Shown here piece by piece: positions 6,734 to 13,209 of a stretch of DNA of 13,350 bases (position 1 is its first letter; each line of letters starts with the position of its first letter). The position numbers and the translations under genes are program-made. The notes beneath the pieces were generated by a model. It made no database searches, was not told the origin of the DNA, and saw nothing but the letters and a program-made list of their open reading frames with translations. The DNA is taken from NCBI GenBank assembly GCA_036259875.1, contig DATAAZ010000010.1:1-13350 (forward strand). Direction: 5' to 3'. Origin of the DNA: DATAAZ01 sp036259875 (GTDB taxonomy: Bacteria > Actinomycetota > Thermoleophilia > Gaiellales > Gaiellaceae).

Positions 6734-8122
6734 ATGCGCGACGTGGTCGTCGTGCTTCCCGGGATCACGGGGAGCGTCCTCCAGAGGGACGGCAAGGACG
6801 TCTGGAACGTCTCCGGCGGCGCCGTCCTCGGCGCGCTGCTCAGTCTCGGGCGGAACATCAGGGAGCTCGCCCTCGACGACGATCCGGCGGAGGTCGACGA
6901 CCTCGGCGACGGCGTCACCGCACCGAGCGTCATCCGCGACATCCACCTCATCCCGGGGCTGTGGAAGATCGACGGCTACACGAAGTGCGTCGAGCACGTT
7001 CTCGACACGTTCGACGTGGAGCGCGGCCGCAACTTCTTCGAGTTTCCGTACGACTGGCGCCGCGACAACCGCGCCGCGGCGCGGAAGCTCGCGCGGGAGA
7101 GCGAGCGGTGGCTCGGCGAGTGGCGCGAGCGCTCTGGCGCGGAGGACGCCAAGCTCATCCTGATCGGGCACTCGATGGGAGGCCTCGTCTCGCGTTACTT
7201 CCTCGAGTGCCTGGACGGCTGGCGGACGACGCGCGTGCTCCTGACGTTCGGGACGCCGTACCGCGGGTCGATGAACGCGGTCACGACGCTCGCGCACGGG
7301 ATGCGGAAGAAGATCGGGCCCGTCGGGCTCGACCTCTCGGCCCTCGCCAGGTCCTTCACGTCGATCTACCAGCTTCTGCCCACGTACCCGTGCGTCGCGG
7401 CCGGTGAGGGCGACCTCGTTCGCGTAGCCGACGTGGCGATCCCGAACGTCGACCGTGCCAAGGCGCAGGCGGCGTTCGAGTTCCACGAGGAGATTCGGCT
7501 CGCGATCGAAGACCACGAGCGTGACGAGGAATACCGCGAGGGCCGCTACGACATCCGGCCGGTGATCGGGATCCTGCAGCCGACCTCCCAGTCGATCCGC
7601 CTTGCGAACGGGAAGGTGGCGCTCCTCCGCTCACACCGCGGCAAGGACGACGGCGGCGACGGAACGGTCCCGCGCGTGTCCGCGACTCCGCGCGACGTGG
7701 AGAGGGAGGCGAACGCGATGTTCGCGACCGAGCGGCACGCCTCGCTTCAGAACGACGAGCCGGTGCTCCACCAAGTGACCGGCGTCCTGAGCGGACTCGA
7801 GATCGACTGGGACGCCTTCCGTGCCGCCGTGCCGGCCGTCGGCATCTCGCTCGACGTGGAGGACCTCTATGCGCCCGGCGAGCCCGTGCGTGTACGCGCG
7901 CGGCCGGAGGAGCAGCCGTCCGACCTCCTGAACGTCCGCGCCGAGAACGTGGAGACGGGCGAGAAGACGGTCGGGCAGACGATGCGGCTCGCCGACGACG
8001 GCTGGTACGAGGCCGAGCTCGGCCCGTTCCCGGAGGGCGCCTACCGGGTGACGGTATTCGGTGCGGGGGCGATCGAGCCCGTGACCGACGTGTTGGTCGT
8101 CCTCGCCGACGACGAGGCGTGA
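6734..8122 (+). CDS. LCAT-like alpha/beta-hydrolase (lipase/acyltransferase) with C-terminal beta domain
   Basis: The 462-residue protein begins VVVVLPGITGSVLQ, the oxyanion and early-strand region of lecithin:cholesterol acyltransferase-like hydrolases. The nucleophile elbow is GHSMG with S147. FGTPYRGS follows at 172-179. GGDGTVP carries the likely acid D309 and RHASL the likely H335, so a complete triad is visible. FEFPYDWRRDNR (103-113) is another LCAT hallmark. Residues about 370-457 form a beta-rich domain ending YRVTVFGAG. The expected substrate is an acyl ester, plausibly a phospholipid. ATG 6734 is preferred; GTG 6719, overlapping the upstream stop by one base, would add five residues. 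The stop overlaps the next gene (GTGA), so translation is probably coupled. No signal peptide is evident, which is unusual for a secreted lipase and fits intracellular action. Confidence 0.86.
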   Translation: MRDVVVVLPGITGSVLQRDGKDVWNVSGGAVLGALLSLGRNIRELALDDDPAEVDDLGDGVTAPSVIRDIHLIPGLWKIDGYTKCVEHVLDTFDVERGRNFFEFPYDWRRDNRAAARKLARESERWLGEWRERSGAEDAKLILIGHSMGGLVSRYFLECLDGWRTTRVLLTFGTPYRGSMNAVTTLAHGMRKKIGPVGLDLSALARSFTSIYQLLPTYPCVAAGEGDLVRVADVAIPNVDRAKAQAAFEFHEEIRLAIEDHERDEEYREGRYDIRPVIGILQPTSQSIRLANGKVALLRSHRGKDDGGDGTVPRVSATPRDVEREANAMFATERHASLQNDEPVLHQVTGVLSGLEIDWDAFRAAVPAVGISLDVEDLYAPGEPVRVRARPEEQPSDLLNVRAENVETGEKTVGQTMRLADDGWYEAELGPFPEGAYRVTVFGAGAIEPVTDVLVVLADDEA

Positions 8123-10644
8123 CCGTGGCGAACTGGGCGCTCGTCATCGGGATCGACCGGTACTGGACGGAACGTGCGTGCTTGCAGGGCGCCGTCCGTG
8201 ACGCGCTCTGGATGCGGGAATGGCTCCTCGACCCGGCGGGCGGCAACGTGCCCGAGACGAACCTGACGCTCGTTCTCGCGCCGCGCGAGGGCGGCGCCGC
8301 GCCACCCGACGGCGTCGCGGCTGCGCCCGCGACGTACACAGGGATCACGACCGCGATCCACCAGCTGATCCAGCGAAGCGGCGGCTCCGGCGACCGCCTG
8401 TTCTTCTACTACGCCGGCCACGGCCTGACGGCGCGAATCGACCAGAGCGACGAGAACGCGATCGTCGCGACCGACTTCACGAACATCGTCACGACGAACT
8501 CGATGTCGCTTCGCTCGCTCTGGGAGTACTTCGAGACGTTCCAGTTCGCCGACCAGTTCTTCTTCGTCGACGCGTGCCGGAACATCCCCTGGGAGGGCGA
8601 GTTCCGCGTCGGCCAGTGGCCGCTGCCGCGCGACCGCGACCCCGGGCTTCCGCCCGTGCAGCAGTTCATCCTGTACGCGACGTCGCCCGGCCTGAAGGCA
8701 CACGAGATCCGGGAGGCCGGGAACGAGCGCGGCGCGTTCACCGACGGGCTCGTCGACGGCCTCGCCGGCAAGGGCAAGGCGAAGGCCTGGTCGATGCGCG
8801 CCCAGGCATACGAAGTGCGCTGGGACCGCCTCGTCCGCTACGTGAAGGAGCGGCTCGAGGACGAGAAGCGCGCGGTCGGCGACCCGCTCGCGCAGAACGT
8901 CTTCCAGATTCCGCAGGAGACGCCGAAGCGCGGCGCCGCCGGCCGCGATCCCGACCCCGTGCTCGTCCAGTTCCCGGCAGGGGCGTTCGGCGAGGAGCAG
9001 CTCGACGTCGTCCTCGAGCCCGAAGACGTGGTGAAGGTCGCGAAGGTGGTGGTCTCGAACGAGGTCGGCAGGCCGGTTGCCGAGCGCGACCAGATTCCCG
9101 GCCTCCCGGTCGAGTTCCGGCTGACGCCGCAGACGTATCTGATCCGAGGCATCGCGCCGGAGTACGACGAGGCGTACTACGACGAGCCGCTCGAGCTCTA
9201 CGCGCACTGCAAGGTCCCGCTCGACTTCCGGCCTGCGTCCGCCCGCGATGCGGTGGCGGAGCGCGCGCTAGAGAAGGCGGCCGCGCCCGGCGAGGCGCAC
9301 GACGAGACGGTGGGCGACGGCTCCCCGAACGGGCGCGCGCTTGCGGCGCCGCCCGGGCCCGCCACGCCGCGCATCGCGGAGACGGGCGACCTGGTCGTCG
9401 AGGCGAGTGACCCGCTCGCGCCGATCGAGGTCACCGACGTCGCAGGCCGCGTGCTCGAGGTGGCGACCGGGACGGCCGAGCTCACCGGGATCCCGGCAGG
9501 CGTCTATCGCGCGCGACTGCGAACGCCTGAGAACGAGGTCGTCGAGGACGTCGTCGAGCTCCTGCCGGGCGAACGGAGGTCGGTTCGCCTGGAAGCCCCC
9601 GAGCCGCCGAGCGACGCGTTGAAGCAGGTCGTCGAGACGGTCGGTGGACGCTTGAACGCCGACGGCACCGCCTCGGTGCAGGGCGACGGCCGCGACCTCG
9701 CGAACGTCGCCGCGCCGAGCCTCTCGACCGTCTTGAGCGTCGCGGGCGCGGCGGCTCTTCGGGCCGACGAGGCGATGCGCCGCGTCGGTTTCGGATCGGC
9801 GACGGATCCCGCGCAGGCCTACTTCGACTGCGGGCTGTACCTGCTGGTGGGCCTCGCCTCGAGCGACCTGCGCCGCGCGCGTGAGTACCTCGAGGTGCTG
9901 GGTCTCCGCCTGTGGCCGTTCGGCGAGCCCGCCCCGCAGGCTTGGGACCACCCGGTTGTCGTCGACCAGCTCGACAACGCGGCCGAGCTCGCGAAGGCGA
10001 CGAACGCCGGACCCCACTGGCTCTCGCTCGAGCCGTACGGCGCGAAGCCGCTCGTCCTCGCGCTGACGATGCTCGCCGGGCGCCTCACGATGCTCGCCGC
10101 CGAGCTCGGCGACCACCAGCCGCGCTTCTTCCAGTACCTCCCCGCTACGGGCGACGGCTCGTCCGATCCGGCGCACGTGCGCCGCCTCGAGCTCCTCGAG
10201 CGATTGCTGCGCGGAGGCCAGCTGCACACCGGCCTCGAGGTGGCGCGCAGCGTGCTCGCGCAGCGCGGCGCCGACCCGCTCGCCGCCGCGCTCGCCGGCT
10301 ACGTCTTCCTGCGGGCAGGATGCATCAGCGAGATCGGAAGCGAGATCGAGGAGCTGGTCGGCGGCTTCGACGCCCTCGCCGACGGGCACGTGCTCATGGG
10401 CGAGCACGAGGCCGCAGCCGGGCGGCACGACGCTGCCCGCGAGGCATTCGCTCGTGCGGTCGCGCTCGGCGTCCCGATGTTCGCCGAGGGCCTGGCGCGC
10501 GTCCTTGACGGCATCCGCGCCTACGAGCTCGACCACGAGAACGTGCGGCTCGTCGAGCACGTGTTCGCTCGTCACCTGAAGGGCTCGATCTGGTCGGCCT
10601 GGACGCCGGACGACTTCCGTCCCGGCGAGCTCCTGATTCCGTAG
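8119..10644 (+). CDS. Caspase-family (C14-like) protein with beta domains and helical repeat-like C terminus
   Basis: The 841-residue multidomain protein has a caspase fold at 1-265: WALVIGIDRY (6-15), LQGAVRDALWMREWL, catalytic H101 in FYYAGHG and catalytic C153 in FFVDACRN, then ILYATSPG and GAFTDGLVDGL. A beta-rich domain follows (about 280-370), a linker with Pro/Ala (375-420), and a second small beta domain (about 425-493, with PIEVTDVAGRVLEV, GIPAGVYRARLRTP and LLPGERRSVRLE) that resembles PEGA/Ig-like units. Residues about 530-835 are helix-rich and include TPR-like pairs (SVLAQRGADPLAAALAGYVF; AAGRHDAAREAFARAVALG). GTG 8119 overlaps the lipase stop; GTG 8125 has GAGG at a better seven-base spacing and may be the real start. 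The C-terminal region probably binds partners or senses a trigger; this is inferred. It is the third gene of the operon. Confidence 0.85.
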   Translation: MTVANWALVIGIDRYWTERACLQGAVRDALWMREWLLDPAGGNVPETNLTLVLAPREGGAAPPDGVAAAPATYTGITTAIHQLIQRSGGSGDRLFFYYAGHGLTARIDQSDENAIVATDFTNIVTTNSMSLRSLWEYFETFQFADQFFFVDACRNIPWEGEFRVGQWPLPRDRDPGLPPVQQFILYATSPGLKAHEIREAGNERGAFTDGLVDGLAGKGKAKAWSMRAQAYEVRWDRLVRYVKERLEDEKRAVGDPLAQNVFQIPQETPKRGAAGRDPDPVLVQFPAGAFGEEQLDVVLEPEDVVKVAKVVVSNEVGRPVAERDQIPGLPVEFRLTPQTYLIRGIAPEYDEAYYDEPLELYAHCKVPLDFRPASARDAVAERALEKAAAPGEAHDETVGDGSPNGRALAAPPGPATPRIAETGDLVVEASDPLAPIEVTDVAGRVLEVATGTAELTGIPAGVYRARLRTPENEVVEDVVELLPGERRSVRLEAPEPPSDALKQVVETVGGRLNADGTASVQGDGRDLANVAAPSLSTVLSVAGAAALRADEAMRRVGFGSATDPAQAYFDCGLYLLVGLASSDLRRAREYLEVLGLRLWPFGEPAPQAWDHPVVVDQLDNAAELAKATNAGPHWLSLEPYGAKPLVLALTMLAGRLTMLAAELGDHQPRFFQYLPATGDGSSDPAHVRRLELLERLLRGGQLHTGLEVARSVLAQRGADPLAAALAGYVFLRAGCISEIGSEIEELVGGFDALADGHVLMGEHEAAAGRHDAAREAFARAVALGVPMFAEGLARVLDGIRAYELDHENVRLVEHVFARHLKGSIWSAWTPDDFRPGELLIP

Positions 10645-10650
10645 CGGCGG

Positions 10651-10965
10651 CTACGACGCGGAGGGCGTCGTCGCCGCCTGTGAGCGGTTCAGCCCCTGCG
10701 CGTACGGCTCGAGGCCCTCGATCGCCCGCGCGATCGCCCAGTCATGGTTCCAGCGGAAGAGAGGGCGGAGGATGGGGGTCAGGTAGCGGATGAACGGTCG
10801 ATCCGCGTTCACCCGCCCGATCTCGGGCGGCCCGTCGGCTTCGACGGCGAGGTAGACGGGGCGTCACCACGCTGGGTAGGTGCGGGCGTCGGCCAGCGCG
10901 TCGAAGACCTCCTCGACGGGCGCGCGGACGCCCCACTCGTCGATGAAGACGTACTCGCGGGCCAC
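10651..10965 (-). pseudogene. SRPBCC/polyketide-cyclase-like protein, broken by TGA and internal deletion
   Basis: From GTG 10965, with AAAGGAG in front, the frame reads MAREYVFIDEWGVRAPVEE, VFDALADARTYPAW and then TGA at 10866-10864 (codon 34). In the same frame it continues RPVYLAVEADGPPEIGRV, then FIRYLTPILRPLFRWNHDW and AIARAIEGLEPYAQG to TAG at 10653-10651. Relatives of the START/SRPBCC family have a second Trp at the TGA position (a TGG to TGA change) and, as I recall them, about 50 more residues of beta-sheet between GRV and the ADRPF-like segment. So the gene has a nonsense change and an in-frame deletion of the middle of the fold. The whole remnant stays a multiple of three. It follows the methyltransferase gene on the same strand with a 24-base gap and converges on the caspase gene with a six-base gap. 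Confidence 0.72.
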
Positions 10966-10989
10966 GGGGCTCCTTTCGCCGACGCGCGA

Positions 10990-11544
10990 TTATCGCGCTT
11001 TGCGCCGCGTCGCCCAGAGGCCTGCGTGCCGGTGGGGACGAAGCTCGGGCACCTCGTCGAACGGCAGCTCCGCGACTCGGAAGGACAGCGGGTGCGCGAG
11101 GAGTCGCGCGAACGGGGTCTCGTGCAGGAAAAGACCACCGGGACGCAGCACGCGCGCGATTTCCGCGAGCGCGCGTTCCGGCTCTGCCACGCGGTAGCAC
11201 GTCCCGAAGTCGACCACGAGGTCGAACGACCGCAGCGAGAAAGGAAGCGCCCGGAGATCCCCCTCGAGCACGGCAACCGAACATCGCTCGGCCGCAGCTC
11301 GTTCGCGCGCGGCCGCGACCCGGTTCGCGTCGACGTCGACGGCGATCATCGTCGACGGCTCGCATGCCTCGACGAGCGGCCCGAACGCCGTCCCGTCGCC
11401 GCAGCCGACGTGGAGAACCGATCCCCCGGTAGGGAGGCGAAGAAGGCGGGCGAGCGCCGGGATCTCGAGTCGGGCGTGCAGCCGGTCTCGGTAGTCCTCG
11501 AGCCCGAGGGCGCGAGGAGCGTCGGCGGCGACCCCATATCGCAC
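10990..11544 (-). CDS. Class I SAM-dependent methyltransferase
   Basis: The 184-residue protein shows the Rossmann methyltransferase motifs in order: motif I VLHVGCGDGTAFG (43-55), acidic end of strand 2 in MIAVDVD (66-72), EGDLRALPF (94-102), strand 4 FDLVVDFGT (107-115) and LRPGGLF (133-139). This places it in the Methyltransf_11/25 group of small-molecule or lipid methyltransferases; the substrate cannot be read from sequence. The C terminus is short and ends in a basic GLWATRRKAR. The start is GTG 11544: a strong promoter places the transcription start on or next to this codon, so the mRNA is probably leaderless. The SRPBCC remnant follows on the same strand. Confidence 0.87.
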   Translation of the reverse strand: MRYGVAADAPRALGLEDYRDRLHARLEIPALARLLRLPTGGSVLHVGCGDGTAFGPLVEACEPSTMIAVDVDANRVAAARERAAAERCSVAVLEGDLRALPFSLRSFDLVVDFGTCYRVAEPERALAEIARVLRPGGLFLHETPFARLLAHPLSFRVAELPFDEVPELRPHRHAGLWATRRKAR

Positions 11545-11547
11545 GGA

Positions 11548-11559
11548 TGCTATATAGCA
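11548..11559. repeat. Perfect 12-bp AT-rich palindrome over the methyltransferase -10
   Basis: TGCTATATAGCA is its own reverse complement and covers the minus-strand -10 (TATATA). In such a GC-rich window this AT-rich dyad stands out. It could be a repressor site or simply a -10 element with chance symmetry. Confidence 0.4.
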
Positions 11560-11579
11560 ACATTGATATAGAAGGTCAA
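11551..11579 (-). promoter_or_regulatory. Strong sigma70-type promoter, leaderless methyltransferase transcript
   Basis: On the minus strand, TTGACC (11579-11574), a 17-base spacer and TATATA (11556-11551) give the best promoter in the window (5/6 and 5/6 to consensus). The first base of GTG 11544 is the seventh base after the -10, the expected transcription start. This predicts a leaderless mRNA. The plus-strand udgX gene starts within the same gap; a -10-like TATAGA at 11567-11572 could serve it, but no clear -35 accompanies it. Confidence 0.65.
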
Positions 11580-11609
11580 GAACGGCGGGTCGTGGGTAGA
11601 GGCATGGAC

Positions 11610-12260
11610 ATGAGCCAGGGCGAGCTCTTCGGCACGGCGGAGTCGCTCGTCCCCGAGACGCGGAGCCTCGAGGAGATCCGCGCTGCGGCCGCGGGATGTA
11701 AAGCGTGCGAGCTCTGGAAGCTCGGCACGCAGACAGTGTTCGGCGAGGGCGTGGCCGGTGCGACGGCCATGTTCGTCGGCGAACAGCCGGGGAACGACGA
11801 GGACATGGCCGGGCGGCCGTTCGTCGGCCCCGCCGGGCGGCTGTTCGACGAGGCGCTCGCGGAAGCGGGGATCGACCGCGCGCAGACGTACGTCACGAAC
11901 GCGGTGAAGCACTTCAAGTGGGAGCCGCGCGGGAAGCGGCGGATTCACCAGAAGCCGAACGCGGCGGAGATGGCCGCGTGCCGACCGTGGCTCGAGGCCG
12001 AGATCTCGCTCGTGAAGCCGAAGGTGATCGTTGCCCTGGGCGCGACCGCGGCGCAGACGCTCCTCGGGCGCGGCTTCCGCGTGACGAAGCAGCGCGGCGT
12101 CCCGGTCGAGTCGCCGCTCGCGCCGTACGTCCTCGCGACCGTTCACCCGTCGTCCGTTCTCCGGGCACCCGACGAGGAGGCGCGACGCGAGGCGATGCGC
12201 GATTTCGTCGCCGATCTGCGCGAGGTCGCGAAGCTGATCGACGCGCCCGTCGCCGCGTAG
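11610..12260 (+). CDS. udgX: UdgX-type uracil-DNA glycosylase (family 4-like, covalent uracil-DNA trapping)
   Basis: The 216-residue protein carries motif A GEQPG (57-61) followed by NDEDMAGRPFVGPAGRLFDEAL, the loop KRRIH (109-113) unique to UdgX, CRPWL (124-128), ALGATAAQTLLG and motif B HPSSVLR (179-185). In characterised UdgX the loop histidine (here H113) attacks the deoxyribose and forms a stable covalent bond to the uracil site in DNA. Iron-sulfur ligands C30, C33 and C124 are visible; the family 4 third-cysteine position (NVVKC in other members) reads NAVKH here, as I recall for UdgX. Start: GAGG at 11599-11602 sits seven bases before ATG 11610. ATG 11604 is possible; ATG 11547 would run through the divergent promoter and is unlikely. 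It is divergent from the methyltransferase gene. Its role is DNA uracil repair or tolerance. Confidence 0.93.
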   Translation: MSQGELFGTAESLVPETRSLEEIRAAAAGCKACELWKLGTQTVFGEGVAGATAMFVGEQPGNDEDMAGRPFVGPAGRLFDEALAEAGIDRAQTYVTNAVKHFKWEPRGKRRIHQKPNAAEMAACRPWLEAEISLVKPKVIVALGATAAQTLLGRGFRVTKQRGVPVESPLAPYVLATVHPSSVLRAPDEEARREAMRDFVADLREVAKLIDAPVAA

Positions 12261-12262
12261 AC

Positions 12263-12281
12263 CGCGGCCGGGCCGGCCGCG
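12263..12281. terminator. GC hairpin between convergent udgX and dnaJ-like genes
   Basis: CGCGGCC (12263-12269) and GGCCGCG (12275-12281) form a perfect 7-bp stem with a five-base loop. It lies exactly between two convergent stop codons (udgX TAG ending 12260, dnaJ-like TAA beginning at 12284), where a bidirectional terminator would be expected. No T-tract is present. Confidence 0.5.
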
Positions 12282-13091
12282 TTACGGCCCGCCGGCGACC
12301 GCGTCCGGGATCAACGCGACGACGACGAAGAGCGTGACGGCGAGGACGAGCGCCGCGGCCGCCGCGTACCGCACGGCCGCCGAATCGCGGTCGGGCTTCA
12401 CGCGAAGGACGACGAAGACGTCGTCGGCGACGTCTCCGTCGCCCTCGGCAGCGAGGCGGTCGCCGGTGCTTGAGCCGGGCGGGATCCGCACCACGAGCTT
12501 CCGGACGCGGCGCCTCGTGCCCGTGCCGCTGCACTGCACGCACCCGGCGGCGACGATCCGGCCGTCGCCCGCGCACAACGGGCAGCGCTCGACTTGGAGG
12601 ACGCGCGCCGACCCCGCGTCGAGCGAACGGCGCACGCTTCCCTCGCCGCCGCACGCCGCGCACTTCACGACCTCGGCGCCGCGTCGCGCGCCGCTGCCGC
12701 CGCACGCGGGGCACGGGCCGACGGACGCGACGTCAACCCGTCGACGCCTCCCGCGCGCCGCCTCGACGGCCTCGACCTCGACCTCGATCTCGGCGATCCC
12801 GAAGGGCTTCCGCCGGTCTTCGTGCGCCTCGCCGCCTCGCGGCCGGTCCTCGAAGCCGCCGTTCCCGGGACCGAGATACCCGATGCGGTCGTAGAGCAGA
12901 CGAGCCGTCGGACGCGAGAGCACGGCGTAAGCGCGCGAGACCTCGGCGAAGCGGGCCGCTGCGTCGGCGTCCGTCGAGACGTCCGGGTGGAGCTCGCGCG
13001 CCCGCGCCCGGAACGCACGCCTGATCGCAACGGCGTCTGCCTCGGGCTCGACGCCGAGCACGTCGTAAAGGTGGCGTTGCCGCTCCGCCAT
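12282..13091 (-). CDS. DnaJ-like co-chaperone with four CxxCxGxG zinc motifs and C-terminal membrane anchor
   Basis: From ATG 13091 the protein has 269 residues. Residues 7-71 are a J domain with HPD at 35-37, which would stimulate Hsp70 ATPase. A CTD I-like strand (about 98-122) leads into four zinc-binding repeats: CPACGGSG (127-134), CAACGGEG (144-151), CPLCAGDG (170-177) and CVQCSGTG (184-191). After RKLVVRIPPGSSTGDRL (197-213) the protein departs from DnaJ: a short strand, then a hydrophobic helix (about 243-262, AAAAALVLAVTLFVVVALIP) and a short tail. It lacks CTD II and the dimerisation region, so it is a truncated, tail-anchored type rather than housekeeping DnaJ. No hsp70 or grpE gene is nearby. 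GTG 13157 would add 22 charged residues and is a possible near-leaderless start behind TAATCA (13175-13170). It converges on udgX. Confidence 0.88.
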   Translation of the reverse strand: MAERQRHLYDVLGVEPEADAVAIRRAFRARARELHPDVSTDADAAARFAEVSRAYAVLSRPTARLLYDRIGYLGPGNGGFEDRPRGGEAHEDRRKPFGIAEIEVEVEAVEAARGRRRRVDVASVGPCPACGGSGARRGAEVVKCAACGGEGSVRRSLDAGSARVLQVERCPLCAGDGRIVAAGCVQCSGTGTRRRVRKLVVRIPPGSSTGDRLAAEGDGDVADDVFVVLRVKPDRDSAAVRYAAAAALVLAVTLFVVVALIPDAVAGGP

Positions 13092-13150
13092 ATTCCGTTC
13101 GCGGCGGAAATGCCGCCGCTCCTCGTCGAACGCTAGCAGCCGGTCCAGAC

Positions 13151-13179
13151 TTGTCACGTGCCGGCGCGATGATTAGGGT
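13151..13179 (+). promoter_or_regulatory. Weak candidate promoter for the secreted proline-rich gene
   Basis: TTGTCA (13151-13156), a 17-base spacer and TAGGGT (13174-13179) match the relaxed TANNNT pattern only. It sits in the gap between the divergent dnaJ-like gene and the gene at 13210, overlapping the dnaJ-like -10 candidate. Low certainty. Confidence 0.25.
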
Positions 13180-13209
13180 GCCGGTCAGGCGGGAATGACA
13201 TATTCGGCG

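Noticed and set aside
8041..9207. A 388-codon minus-strand open frame, and a 435-codon one at 9268-10575
   Set aside because: Both are antisense to the second caspase gene, with shadow composition and no recognisable domain.
10864..10866. TGA in the SRPBCC gene read as selenocysteine or recoded Trp
   Set aside because: The position is a Trp in relatives, no selenocysteine hairpin is evident, other genes use TGA as a normal stop, and the gene also lacks its middle part.
11547..11609. ATG 11547 as start of udgX
   Set aside because: The extra 21 residues cover the divergent promoter and have no homology; ATG 11610 has the well-spaced ribosome site.
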